NCBI GenBank assembly: GCA_046732255.1 | Contig: JBKPMR010000001.1 | Location: forward strand, 1 to 64,000 | Direction of reading: 5' to 3' | DNA from: DATBLE01 sp046732255 | GTDB lineage: Bacteria; Actinomycetota; Thermoleophilia; Gaiellales; Gaiellaceae | Length of the DNA: 64,000 nt | In this document: positions 32,310 to 40,541 of the stretch, piece after piece | Numbering within the stretch: position 1 is the first letter of the stretch | Layout: every line of letters begins with the position of its first letter | The notes under the pieces: generated by a model | Told to the model about the DNA's origin: nothing | The model's input: only the letters and a program-made list of their open reading frames with translations | Database searches by the model: none | Program-made: the position numbers and the translations under genes

Positions 32310-33400
32310 CCGGACAGCCGGTAGAACCGCCAGAAGTCGTTCTCGATCGGCAGCACCTCGAACTCGGCAAAGCCGGCTTGCCTCGCGTACGCTCGCACGG
32401 TGCTCTCCCGCATCACCGTGCCGGTGCCGGCCGGATCCTCGCCGACCATGCCCACCGGCAGGCAGTGGAGGACGCTGAAGCCGTAGTAGAGGCGCTCGAC
32501 CGGCCCGGCGTCCAGCGAGAAGCGCTCGGCGGTCCGCTCGTCGCCGACGATCACCGATCCACCTTCGGCGAGCAGCCCGCGCAGCGTCCTGAGCACCTCG
32601 ACCGGATACGACATGTCGTGCAGGGCCTCGAAGACGGTGACGAGGTCGTATCGGCCGGAAAAGCCGGGATCGGCCGCGTTGACGTGGTGGAAGGTAACCC
32701 GATCCTCGACGCCGCTTCCCGGAAGCAGCTCGCGGGCGCGGGCGATCGACGCCTCGTCCAGGTCGATCCCGTCGACGGTCACGTGCGGGTACCCCCGCGC
32801 GATCGCGATCGACGACCGCCCCAGCCCGCAGGCGACGTCGGCGACCCGTGCGGGCGGATCCGCCTGGAGCCGCGCGTGGACATCGGGTACGGCGGGCAGC
32901 CACTCCGTCGTGAGCAGGTTCTCGAACATCGGCCGCGTGAAGCGCGCCTGCCCCTCGTGGAGGTCGGCGCCGTACTGGGCGTACGGAACGCCGTCACCGG
33001 AGCGGAAGGCATCCAGCAGCGCGTCGAGCGGCCGCACGCACGCGACGAACGCCTGCGCCATCGGGGCGACGCAGTTCAGGCTGCTCTCGCTCAAGAGGGG
33101 CTCCTGGTGCCCCTCCGGAAGCTCGTACCGCCGGTCACCGGCCTCGGCGTCCGGATGGTCGACGTCGAGGATCCCGCTCATCGCCTGCTGCTCGAGCCAC
33201 TCGCGCGCGTACCGCTCGTGGATCCCGGCCGCCTGGGCGAGCTCGCCCGAGGTGCTCGCACCGTGCTCGGCGAGCGTGCGGTATAAGCCGAGCCGGTCGC
33301 CGACGTAGATGGTGAGAAGATCGAACGCGCCGAGCGTCGCCTCGAACAGCCTCTCGACGAGCGCATCACGGCGCTCCTCGTTCGTCGCCCGAGAGGTCAT
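32306..33400 (-). CDS. SAM-dependent methyltransferase (O-methyltransferase-like with winged-helix N-domain)
   Basis: A 364-residue methyltransferase. The N-terminal ~100 residues form a winged-helix/dimerisation domain (LGLYRTLAEHGASTSGELAQAAGIHERYAREWLEQQAMSGILDVD). The SAM site is VADVACGLGRSSIAIARGYPHVTVDGIDLDE (motif I and acidic loop), with a later VTVFEALHDMSYPVEVL motif. Similar proteins methylate small molecules in natural-product or catabolic pathways. Its stop overlaps the stop of the convergent binding-fold gene. Start ATG near AAGGAGG. Divergent from the Mo-hydroxylase operon. Confidence 0.86.
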   Translation of the reverse strand: MTSRATNEERRDALVERLFEATLGAFDLLTIYVGDRLGLYRTLAEHGASTSGELAQAAGIHERYAREWLEQQAMSGILDVDHPDAEAGDRRYELPEGHQEPLLSESSLNCVAPMAQAFVACVRPLDALLDAFRSGDGVPYAQYGADLHEGQARFTRPMFENLLTTEWLPAVPDVHARLQADPPARVADVACGLGRSSIAIARGYPHVTVDGIDLDEASIARARELLPGSGVEDRVTFHHVNAADPGFSGRYDLVTVFEALHDMSYPVEVLRTLRGLLAEGGSVIVGDERTAERFSLDAGPVERLYYGFSVLHCLPVGMVGEDPAGTGTVMRESTVRAYARQAGFAEFEVLPIENDFWRFYRLSG

Positions 33401-33471
33401 GCCTGCCTCCTTCGACTGTGATTTCGCCGCGCGCAGCCTACGACGGTTCCTTGTTTGACAGCAAGGCCCGT

Positions 33472-34248
33472 ATGACTGGAGAATCGCAAGCGGTGGGCCT
33501 GAACGACGTCTCGGTGCTGGTCCCGTCCTCGGCCGACGAGGCGGTCGCGGCGTTCGGCGACGGAGCGGACGTCACCGTCGTCGCCGGGGGGACGATCGTC
33601 ATGCCCGAGCTCGTCGCGGGACGGCTCCGCCCGAAGAGGGCGCTCCTTCTCGGAAGGGCCGGTCTTGCGGGCATCAGCCGCACAGACGGCACGGTGACGA
33701 TCGGCGCCGTGACGCCCGTCTCGAAGCTGGCGGACGCCGATCCGCCGCTCGCGCAGGCCGCCGATCATCTCGGCGACATCGAGGTCAGATCGCAGGCGAC
33801 CGTCGGCGGCAACATCTGCGCCGTCTCGTCCGAGGACACGCCGCGCGGCGACCTTCAGGCGGCGCTGCTCGCGCTCGGCGCGACCGTGCGTTCGGCCGGC
33901 AAGGGCGGCGAGCGGAGCGAGCCGCTGGAGGACTTCCTCGCGGACGGCAGCGGCCGGCTGGTCCTGGACGTCTCATACGACGACGTCGCCCGCCAGGCCG
34001 GCTACGCCGCCGTCTGGCGTCCACACTCGCACCACTACACGATCCTGGCCGTCGCGGCCGCGCGCCGAGACGGGGAGCTCCGGCTCGCGGCCACCGGGGT
34101 CGCGCCGCGGGCGGTCCTGTTGAACCCTGACGATCCCCTCGCCGGCCTCGAGCCGCGCGACGACACACTTGCATCCACGTGGTACCGCACCACGCTGCTG
34201 CCGCGCCTGGTCGAGCGCGCCCTTGCCCAACTGGAGGAGGCCGGATGA
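33472..34248 (+). CDS. Molybdenum hydroxylase FAD-binding (medium) subunit
   Basis: A 258-residue FAD subunit of a xanthine-dehydrogenase/CO-dehydrogenase-family enzyme. FAD-binding motifs: VVAGGTIVMPELVAGRL (AGGT) and VRSQATVGGNICAVSSEDTPRGDL (TxGGN). The length is close to the usual 270-290. ATG 33472 was chosen; an upstream ATG (33418) adds an unconserved tail, and GTG near 33493 is another option. First gene of a four-subunit operon with 4-nt overlaps. Transfers electrons from the 2Fe-2S subunit to an acceptor. Confidence 0.9.
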   Translation: MTGESQAVGLNDVSVLVPSSADEAVAAFGDGADVTVVAGGTIVMPELVAGRLRPKRALLLGRAGLAGISRTDGTVTIGAVTPVSKLADADPPLAQAADHLGDIEVRSQATVGGNICAVSSEDTPRGDLQAALLALGATVRSAGKGGERSEPLEDFLADGSGRLVLDVSYDDVARQAGYAAVWRPHSHHYTILAVAAARRDGELRLAATGVAPRAVLLNPDDPLAGLEPRDDTLASTWYRTTLLPRLVERALAQLEEAG

Positions 34249-34700
34249 ACCTGACCCTCAACGGCGTCGACTACCAGGTCGAGAGTCACGGCCTGCGCCC
34301 ACTGCTCCACGTGCTGCGCGAGGAGCTCGGGATCACCAGCCCGAAGGCCGGCTGCCAGCAAGGCGGGTGCGGGACGTGCACGGTGCTGGTCGACGGCGAT
34401 CCGCGCCGCTCGTGCCTGCTCCCCCTCGCCGCCGTCGACGGTGCGGCGATCACGACGGTCGAAGGGCTCGGGACCCCCGAGCATCTGGCCCCGGTGCAGG
34501 CGGCCTTCCACGAGCACTACGGCTCGCAATGCGGCTTCTGCACGCCGGGCTTCCTGCTGGCGACGCACGCGTTGATCGAGCGCTCGCCTCGAGCGGGGCG
34601 CACCGAGATCGAGGAGGCCCTGGCCGGCCACGTCTGCCGCTGCACGGGGTACGTGAAGATCCTGGAAGCGGTCGAGACGGCAGTGGGAGGTGCGGCATGA
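34245..34700 (+). CDS. Molybdenum hydroxylase 2Fe-2S (small) subunit
   Basis: A 151-residue subunit with two [2Fe-2S] clusters. The N-terminal plant-type ferredoxin has AGCQQGGCGTCTVLVDG...RRSC. The C-terminal domain has QCGFCTPGFLLATHALIE and GHVCRCTGYVKI. These eight Cys are the full set. ATG overlaps the FAD-subunit stop (ATGA), and its own stop overlaps the next ATG. Typical length and order (FAD, 2Fe-2S, Mo). Confidence 0.95.
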   Translation: MNLTLNGVDYQVESHGLRPLLHVLREELGITSPKAGCQQGGCGTCTVLVDGDPRRSCLLPLAAVDGAAITTVEGLGTPEHLAPVQAAFHEHYGSQCGFCTPGFLLATHALIERSPRAGRTEIEEALAGHVCRCTGYVKILEAVETAVGGAA

Positions 34701-36064
34701 AGGCGGTCGGTGCACGGCTCCCGCGCTACGACGGCGTCGCCCACGTCACCGGGCGCACCCAGTTCGTCGACGACGTCCGCATCCCGAACATGCTCTGGGC
34801 CAAGGCGCTGCGCTCCCCGGTGCACAGCGCGGCGATCACCAAGCTCGACACGACGAAGGCGGCGTCGATGCCCGGCGTGCGCGCTGTCGTCACCTGGGAG
34901 GACGTGCCCCGTCTCGTCTACGGGCACCTCGAGGCACTCGGCATCCCCGGCGACGAGCCGCTCCTCGCGAAGGACGAAGTGCGCTACAAGGGTCAGCCGA
35001 TCGCGCTGGTCGCCGCCGAGGACGAGGAGAAGGCCCAGGCGGCGGTCGAGGCGATCGGGCTCGATCTTGAGGAGCGCGAGCCCGTCTTCGACGTCCGCAA
35101 GGCCGGCGACCCCGGCGCGCCCCAGATCCACCACTGGGGCAACTGGTACCCGCACTTCGAGGCGGAGATGGACGTCCGGCAGATCCGGAAGGGCGACATC
35201 GACCGCGCGTTCGACGAGGCCGACACGATCGTCGCCGGCGTGTACCGGCCGGCCGCGATCGAGCACTGCCCGCTCGAGCCGCAGACCGCGCTCGTCGTCC
35301 CCGAGCCGAGCGGCCGCCTGACGATCTACTCGTGCACGCAGGCGCTCTACTTCTCGATGGGAGTGGTCGCCGCGCACCTGGAGTGGCCGCTGAACCGGCT
35401 CAAGTTCGTCGGCGGCACGGTCGGCGGCGGATTCGGCGGCAAGGTCGACACGGCCACCGAGACGATCTCGGCGCTCGCCGCGCTGAAGTCGGGCCGGCCC
35501 GTCAAGTGGCGCTGGACACGTGAGGAGGAGTTCCTCTGCTCGTCCACCCGCGCGCCGTGGCACATGGAGATCGCGGACGCGGTGACGAAGGACGGCTGGA
35601 TCCTCGGCCGGAAGATGCTGACGCTCCACGACTCCGGCGCATATGCACGCTTCTCGCCCTACGGCGTCACCAAGCACAGCTTCCACCACACCGGCGCCTA
35701 CACGATCCCGAACCTCCACTTCGACGGCTTCGTCGTGTTCACGAACCGCGTACCGACGACCGCGATGCGCGGTTTCGGCGTCACCTCGGTCTCGTTCGCG
35801 ACCGAGCTGCACGTCAGCCGCGTCGCGGAGGTGCTTGGCATCGACCCGTTCGAGATCCGGCTGAAGAACGCGAACCGGATCGGGGACACGTCGCCCAACG
35901 GGATCGCCTACAGCGACCCGTCGACGGTGCCGACGATCCAGGCGATCGCCGAGGCGGTAGGGCACGAGTTGCCGTCCGACTACCGAACGATGAGCCGCGA
36001 TCCACGCGAGGGCAATCTGCTCCCCGAGCACCTCGCCGCCCAGGTCGGGGAGGTGATCCACTGA
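34697..36064 (+). CDS. Molybdenum hydroxylase Mo subunit, N-terminal half (NdhL-like)
   Basis: A 455-residue N-terminal half of the large Mo subunit. It starts MKAVGARLPRYDGVAHVTGRTQFVDDV, then contains LEPQTALVVPEPSGRLTIYSCTQALYF, GGGFGGKVDTATE and the loop TTAMRGFGVTSVSFATEL. The AMRGFG loop fits nicotinate/xanthine-type hydroxylases and not CO dehydrogenase (AYRCSFR). The ORF ends cleanly after the domain (PEHLAAQVGEVIH) and the next ORF supplies the rest, as in Eubacterium nicotinate dehydrogenase where the Mo subunit is two polypeptides. A 4-nt TGATG-type overlap couples them. Confidence 0.88.
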   Translation: MKAVGARLPRYDGVAHVTGRTQFVDDVRIPNMLWAKALRSPVHSAAITKLDTTKAASMPGVRAVVTWEDVPRLVYGHLEALGIPGDEPLLAKDEVRYKGQPIALVAAEDEEKAQAAVEAIGLDLEEREPVFDVRKAGDPGAPQIHHWGNWYPHFEAEMDVRQIRKGDIDRAFDEADTIVAGVYRPAAIEHCPLEPQTALVVPEPSGRLTIYSCTQALYFSMGVVAAHLEWPLNRLKFVGGTVGGGFGGKVDTATETISALAALKSGRPVKWRWTREEEFLCSSTRAPWHMEIADAVTKDGWILGRKMLTLHDSGAYARFSPYGVTKHSFHHTGAYTIPNLHFDGFVVFTNRVPTTAMRGFGVTSVSFATELHVSRVAEVLGIDPFEIRLKNANRIGDTSPNGIAYSDPSTVPTIQAIAEAVGHELPSDYRTMSRDPREGNLLPEHLAAQVGEVIH

Positions 36065-37176
36065 TGGCGAAGCACCGGGGCCGCGGGATCTCCGCGATCG
36101 AGTACCCGACGGGGATGAACCAGAACGGCGATCCCTCGCAGGCGTGGATCAAGATCAAGCCGGACGGCCGGGTGGACGTCTTCTCCGGCACCGCCGACAT
36201 CGGGAACGGCTCGAAGACGATCCAGAGCCAGATCGTCGCCGAGACGCTCGGCGTCCCGTACGACTGGATCACGTACGACAACTCGAACACCGACTCGTCG
36301 CCCGTTTGCACCGGCACCTTCGCGTCGCGGGCGACGTTCGTCGCCGGCAACGCCGTCCTCAAAGCGGCCGCGAACGCGAAGCAGAAGCTGCTCGAGATCG
36401 CGGCGAAGGAGCTCGAGATCGCCCCGGACGACCTCGAGGTCGTCGACGGCGAGGTGATCGCGAAGGGTGCGCCGCAGAAGAAGATCGGCGTCCCGGACGT
36501 CGCCGCGGCGGCCACGTGGACGCACGGCGAGCTGATCACGGGAACCGGTGCCCAGCTGAACCCGTATGCCGCGATCGTCGAGCCCGAGACCGGCAAGGTC
36601 GACCTCCCGCCGCACGCGGCGATCTCCTACGCGGCCTGCGCCGCGGAGGTGGAGGTCGACGACGAGACCGGCGAGGTCACCGTCGACCACCTGTGGCAGT
36701 GCTTCGACGTTGGTCGCGCGATCAATCCGACCCTGGTCGAGGGCCAGATCCAGGGCGGTGCGCTCATGGGCCTCGGCCTCGGCGTGCTCGAGGAGTGCTA
36801 CCCCTACTACCCGAGCGCCGAGCACCGCGGCTCGGAGTTCGGGTCATACCTTGCCCCCGGGATCAAGGGACTGCCGACGATCGACACGATCGTCCTCGAG
36901 AACCCGTCCGCGCACGGTCCGTACGGTGCGAAGGGGATCAGCGAGATGGCGAACAACCCGCAGCCGCCCGCGATCGCGGCGGCGGTGTACGACGCGGTCG
37001 GCGTCTGGGTGACCGAGCTGCCGGTCACGCCGGAGCGGGTACTGCGCGCGCTGGAAAGGAAGGCCCAGGGTCCCCGCCGGGACGGCAAGTGGGTCATCTT
37101 CGACGAGGACATCTCCGTCAACACGGTTGCCGCCGAGGGGTCGCGGTTCCGCTTCCCCGTCGGCGCCGGTGCCTGA
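36064..37176 (+). CDS. Molybdenum hydroxylase Mo subunit, C-terminal half (NdhM-like)
   Basis: A 370-residue second half of the Mo subunit. Mo-cofactor binding segments: FSGTADIGNGSKTIQSQIVAE, FASRATFVAGNAVLKAA, the DVGRAINPTLVEGQIQGGALMGLG motif, and GPYGAKGISEMANNPQPPAIAAAV, with the Glu that acts as general base. Full C-terminal Mo2 domain, so the two ORFs together equal one large subunit. The hydroxylated substrate is unknown (N-heterocycle or aldehyde in this family). The stop overlaps the downstream cupin start. Confidence 0.88.
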   Translation: MAKHRGRGISAIEYPTGMNQNGDPSQAWIKIKPDGRVDVFSGTADIGNGSKTIQSQIVAETLGVPYDWITYDNSNTDSSPVCTGTFASRATFVAGNAVLKAAANAKQKLLEIAAKELEIAPDDLEVVDGEVIAKGAPQKKIGVPDVAAAATWTHGELITGTGAQLNPYAAIVEPETGKVDLPPHAAISYAACAAEVEVDDETGEVTVDHLWQCFDVGRAINPTLVEGQIQGGALMGLGLGVLEECYPYYPSAEHRGSEFGSYLAPGIKGLPTIDTIVLENPSAHGPYGAKGISEMANNPQPPAIAAAVYDAVGVWVTELPVTPERVLRALERKAQGPRRDGKWVIFDEDISVNTVAAEGSRFRFPVGAGA

Positions 37177-37564
37177 GCAGTCCTGCTTCGGAAGCTGGAA
37201 CGGGGTCGAGCTCTTCGAGTTCGCCCCCGGCGTCCGCATCCACGCGGCGGGCGGCGAGCAGGTGCTCATGTGCCGCGTCAACTACGAGCCCGGCTTCGGC
37301 GTCGGCATGCACGCCCACGAGCACACCGAACAGGTGATGGTCGTCACCCAGGGCGAGCTCGAGCTCACCGTCGACGGGCAGACACGTACGCTGCGGGCCG
37401 GCGACTGGGCGGTGATCAACCGGGGCGTCGAGCATGCCGTGCGAACCGGGAACGGCGTACAGTTCTTCGAAGCGCTCTCGCCCGTTCCGCTCGACCATGT
37501 CCCGGACCGCGGGCGCGACCTCGTGCTCGGCCCGGACGGCGGCTCGGGGCACGTCGAGGCGTAG
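37169..37564 (+). CDS. Cupin-domain protein downstream of the Mo hydroxylase
   Basis: A 131-residue cupin: VNYEPGFGVGMHAHEHTEQVMVVTQGELELTVDG holds the HxH...E metal motif and VINRGVEHAVRTG the second half. GTG 37169 overlaps the Mo subunit stop by 8 nt, so it is part of the hydroxylase operon. It may act on the hydroxylase product or sense a ligand; no specific function is visible. Confidence 0.82.
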   Translation: MPEQSCFGSWNGVELFEFAPGVRIHAAGGEQVLMCRVNYEPGFGVGMHAHEHTEQVMVVTQGELELTVDGQTRTLRAGDWAVINRGVEHAVRTGNGVQFFEALSPVPLDHVPDRGRDLVLGPDGGSGHVEA

Positions 37565-37639
37565 CGGCCCGGCGACGCCGGCAAGGATTCACGCTTTCGG
37601 CGCGGATCTGTTGCAGACGCGTGCGGACATTCGCGATAG

Positions 37640-37690
37640 CCTCGCCCGCAGAGGGCGGCGGGACCGGCTCCCCACCCTGGGTGGGGGTTT
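37640..37690. repeat. Two-copy intergenic element with CCCCACCC hairpin (copy A)
   Basis: GATAGCCTCGCCCGCAGAGG, a 16-nt spacer, then a hairpin CCCCACCC-T-GGGTGGGG followed by GTTT. A second copy on the opposite strand lies at 54563-54625. No gene is seen in this 191-bp gap. The CCTCGCC...hairpin...GTTT order is conserved while flanks differ. Confidence 0.5.
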
Positions 37691-37755
37691 CGGTCCCCGT
37701 CGCCGGCTGAAGCCCCAGCCGTCACTCCGCCGGGTGCTGCTGGAATGATGGTTCG

Positions 37756-38721
37756 ATGCTGAAGTTCCGCCGCCGCAACGAGTCCCTGCCGGCGCCTGGC
37801 GACGCGGCGCAGGCCGACGTCGTCTGCCACTGCCTACAGGTTCCCTACGGTGAGGTGCGGCACGCGATCGCGCGCGGCGCGACAAGCATCGCGGACATCC
37901 AGCGGAAGACCAAGGCCTGCACCCGCTGCTTCGGCTGCCGCTTCGAGCTGGAAGCGCTGCTCCGGGAACAGCTCGGCGACTCGTTCCACCACGAGGCGCG
38001 CGTCGTGCCGCCGAAGGGCGACGACCGCACGCGGGTTCCTCAGCCGATGTACATGCCCGTGCTGGCCGGCTACAGGGGCTACGACGTCGACACTCGCCTG
38101 ATCGTGTTCAACTGGGAGGGGCCGCCGCAACCGGCCGGGTTCCGGCTCGACCTCCTCCTCCCCAGCGCCCAGCGCGTCGGGGCGTGGCGCGAGGAGGCGG
38201 CGAGCGGCCGCTCTGCGGTGATCGACCTCTCGCGCGCGCGGGTCGGCGACCTCCTGCCTGAGGGCCTCGGGCTCGCGAAGATCGTCCTCGACCGCCCAGA
38301 CGTCGGCTCGCTCCGGCCCTACTTCCACCTGCTGACGCCGACGTCCGTGACGACGACGCACGAGAAGAAAGGGCCGAAGAATCCAGGCCGATACGGTGCG
38401 CGCAGCTACCACTGGCTCTTCCCGATCGGGCGCTCGAGCGGTCCGGAGGAGGTGTACTTCCACTTCGTCAACACACAGCTCGAGCCGATGCGGGACCAGC
38501 GCCTGCTCTGGCAAAGCGTCGACGGCGAGGAGGCCTCGATCCCACTCCCGCCGGCCGAGTTCGAGCAGACCGTGGTCGTGCCGCTCCACGAGCACGTGGC
38601 GAGCGTCGCCGCCGGCGCCAAGGCCGGGACAGTCCGGCTGGACCCGCCGCTCTTCAAGGTCGCCGGCTTCATGCTGCGCCACGAACCGGAGGCGCAGCTG
38701 TGGCGCGTTCAGCATCTCTAG
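37756..38721 (+). CDS. BFD-like [2Fe-2S] domain fused to an unknown beta-rich domain
   Basis: A 321-residue protein. Residues 20-75 form a bacterioferritin-associated-ferredoxin-type [2Fe-2S] helix-turn-helix: VVCHCLQVPYGEVRHAIARGATSIADIQRKTKACTRCFGCRFELEALL, with CxC and a C-terminal Cys cluster (CTRCFGC, one Cys more than usual). The rest (~95-321) is beta-rich with no recognised family: LIVFNWEGPPQPAGFRLDLLLP, YFHFVNTQLEPMRDQRLLWQS. The downstream gene looks like a relative of this second domain. ATG 37756 is preceded by AATGAT 6 nt away. Confidence 0.75.
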   Translation: MLKFRRRNESLPAPGDAAQADVVCHCLQVPYGEVRHAIARGATSIADIQRKTKACTRCFGCRFELEALLREQLGDSFHHEARVVPPKGDDRTRVPQPMYMPVLAGYRGYDVDTRLIVFNWEGPPQPAGFRLDLLLPSAQRVGAWREEAASGRSAVIDLSRARVGDLLPEGLGLAKIVLDRPDVGSLRPYFHLLTPTSVTTTHEKKGPKNPGRYGARSYHWLFPIGRSSGPEEVYFHFVNTQLEPMRDQRLLWQSVDGEEASIPLPPAEFEQTVVVPLHEHVASVAAGAKAGTVRLDPPLFKVAGFMLRHEPEAQLWRVQHL

Positions 38722-39458
38722 CAACCTCCCGCTGGCTCCCCTCGTACGCGTGGTGGCCTCCGTCCGACGAGTACGGCTTGACGGTCGTGCTCTCCCCGTA
38801 CCACGTGACCACGGAGCCCGAGGCCGAGTTCGAGGCGACGATCCGGGGCTTCGCCGGAGGCGGCGAGCCGCTGTTCGAGCACCGCACGGGGGTCTACCGG
38901 TTCGGCGACGAGGTCGCGGTGGAGCTCGACGAGCTCGATCTCCCCGGCCCGCCGGGCCGGCAGGGCGGCGTCCTCGAGATCCATCCGATCCGGCTCGATC
39001 GCCTGCCGAGCCGCACCGTCGGCTTCCTCGGCCAGTGGGTGCACGCAGAGGGCAGGAACGGCGGCGGCTACATCATCCCGACGATCCCGGTTCGTGGGCA
39101 GGAGAAGCACGTCGAGCGCGACGACCTCCAGGTTCTGCCGGGGGTGATGTCCTCGACGGAGGTCGAGACCGAGCTCGTCCTCCTGAACCCGATCGACGTT
39201 CCCGTGGAAGCGCGGATCACCGTGTCGTCGGCGGGCGGCATGGTCGTCGAAAGCACCTGGTTCACGATCGAGCCCTGGACGGCGTGGCGGTCGCCGCTCT
39301 CGGACGCCCTCCCGCGCGTACGCCGGATGCTCGCCGAGGACGGCGGCGTCGGCAGCGCGGCGGTGTACTCGTCGCACAAGGTGCTGCCCTACTTCGGCCT
39401 CCGTGGCAGAGGAATGCCGCTCAGCTGCATGGACCACGCCGCGCCGATCTTCGCCTAG
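38700..39458 (+). CDS. Unknown beta-rich protein paired with the BFD-fusion protein
   Basis: A 252-residue protein without a recognised domain. Both it and the preceding protein's second domain show a hydrophobic strand plus 'h-h-N-P-h-x-h-P-h-E/D' and an 'IP/IEP-W-V/T...L' segment (ELVLLNPIDVPVEARITVSS, WFTIEPWTAWRSPL), suggesting the same sandwich-like fold. It starts at GTG 38700, overlapping the preceding stop by 22 nt. Function unknown. Confidence 0.7.
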   Translation: MARSASLATSRWLPSYAWWPPSDEYGLTVVLSPYHVTTEPEAEFEATIRGFAGGGEPLFEHRTGVYRFGDEVAVELDELDLPGPPGRQGGVLEIHPIRLDRLPSRTVGFLGQWVHAEGRNGGGYIIPTIPVRGQEKHVERDDLQVLPGVMSSTEVETELVLLNPIDVPVEARITVSSAGGMVVESTWFTIEPWTAWRSPLSDALPRVRRMLAEDGGVGSAAVYSSHKVLPYFGLRGRGMPLSCMDHAAPIFA

Positions 39459-39492
39459 AGTCGCGTCAAGACCCTCGACAAAGGAGAACGGG

Positions 39493-39675
39493 ATGCCCTG
39501 GATCGACGTCAAGCTGTTCGACACCCGCGTCACCGAAGCGTCGGTGCCAAAGATGATCGAGGCGCTGACGAAAGCGCTCGCCGAGACGAGCGGCGCCTCG
39601 CCCGACCACATCCACGTCCTTATCCAGGGCGTTCCCCCGAAAAACTGGGGCACGGCCGGGAAGCAGCTTGTCTGA
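39493..39675 (+). CDS. 4-oxalocrotonate tautomerase family protein
   Basis: A 60-residue tautomerase-superfamily protein beginning MPWIDVKLFDTRVTEA; removal of Met exposes the catalytic Pro-1. VPKMIEALTKALAETSGASPDHIHVLIQGVPPKNWG is the standard core. 4-OT enzymes isomerise 2-hydroxymuconate-like dienols in aromatic degradation, though many small homologues have other substrates. ATG follows AAGGAGAACGG. Its stop overlaps the TTG start of the SDR. Confidence 0.88.
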   Translation: MPWIDVKLFDTRVTEASVPKMIEALTKALAETSGASPDHIHVLIQGVPPKNWGTAGKQLV

Positions 39676-40351
39676 CGGAGACGGCCGGGTCTTCCTGATC
39701 ACCGGCGCCTCGAGCGGGATCGGCGAGGCGACCGCGAGACACGCGGCGGCGACCGGGTACCGCGTCGTCCTCGGCGCCCGCTCCACCGAGAAGCTCGAGA
39801 CGCTCGCAGACGAGCTCGGCGGCCTCGCCGTCGCCTGCGACGTCACCGAGTGGGAGCAGCAGGAGGCGATGGTCGAGCGCACCCTGGCCGAGTATGGCCG
39901 CATCGACGTCGCCTTCGCGAACGCCGGGTTCGGGCTCGGCCGGAGCTTCAAGAGCGAGACACCGGAGCGCTGGCGCGAGATGGTGCTGACCAACGTCTAC
40001 GGCGTCGCTCTGACCATCCGCGCGTGCATGGACGCGCTCATCGAGACAAAGGGCCACCTCCTGCTGACCAGCTCACTCGCAGGCCGCCGGCCGGTTCCCG
40101 GCTCGCTGTACTCGGCAACGAAGTGGGCGGTGACCGCGATGGGCGAAGGCGCCCGCCTGGAGCTGAACGGCACCGGCGTGCGCGTCACCCTGATCGAGCC
40201 CGGGATGGTCGACACGCCGTTCTTCGACGAGCGGCCGGTCGGGATGCTCGAGGCCGACGACGTCGCGCGCGTCGTGATGTTCGCGGTCTCCCAGCCGCCG
40301 CACGTCGACGTGAACGAGATCCTCGTCCGCGGCACCGCCCAGGAGTCGTAG
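39668..40351 (+). CDS. SDR-family short-chain oxidoreductase
   Basis: A 227-residue classical SDR: LITGASSGIGEATARHAA (TGxxxGIG), NAG in FANAGFGLGRS, catalytic Ser in LLTSSLAGRRPVPGSLYSATKWAVTAMGE (YxxxK). Oxidises or reduces a hydroxyl/keto group with NAD(P). It starts at TTG 39668, overlapping the tautomerase stop by 8 nt, so the two are coupled. No specific substrate is suggested. Confidence 0.88.
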   Translation: MSDGDGRVFLITGASSGIGEATARHAAATGYRVVLGARSTEKLETLADELGGLAVACDVTEWEQQEAMVERTLAEYGRIDVAFANAGFGLGRSFKSETPERWREMVLTNVYGVALTIRACMDALIETKGHLLLTSSLAGRRPVPGSLYSATKWAVTAMGEGARLELNGTGVRVTLIEPGMVDTPFFDERPVGMLEADDVARVVMFAVSQPPHVDVNEILVRGTAQES

Positions 40352-40529
40352 AGCTGGCTGTCGCTACTCGCCGTCCGAGGCGAGGCTCAGCCAGATTCCT
40401 TGTGGCCCTTGCAGTTCCCGCGCGGGCCGCGAGCGCGTGATCGGGCTTTGCCCGGTCACGCTGCGATTCAGCGATGCAGCGCGGTTGCGGCAACGCGCGG
40501 ATCCGGACAACCGGCACCGGCTCATTCTC

Positions 40530-40535
40530 TACGCT
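40530..40535 (+). promoter_or_regulatory. Putative leaderless -10 element TACGCT
   Basis: TACGCT then CGCCCC then GTG 40542. The preceding 178 bp (40352-40529) hold no gene or repeat that was noticed. Confidence 0.45.
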
Positions 40536-40541
40536 CGCCCC

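Noticed and set aside
34517..36061. 514-codon open frame on the minus strand
   Set aside because: Antisense to the Mo-hydroxylase subunit; no recognisable domain, Arg/Asp/Val-rich shadow.
33472..37176. Calling the Mo hydroxylase a CO dehydrogenase
   Set aside because: The loop reads AMRGFG rather than AYRCSFR, and the Mo subunit is split; the MoxR/CoxE/XdhC genes occur with other Mo hydroxylases too.
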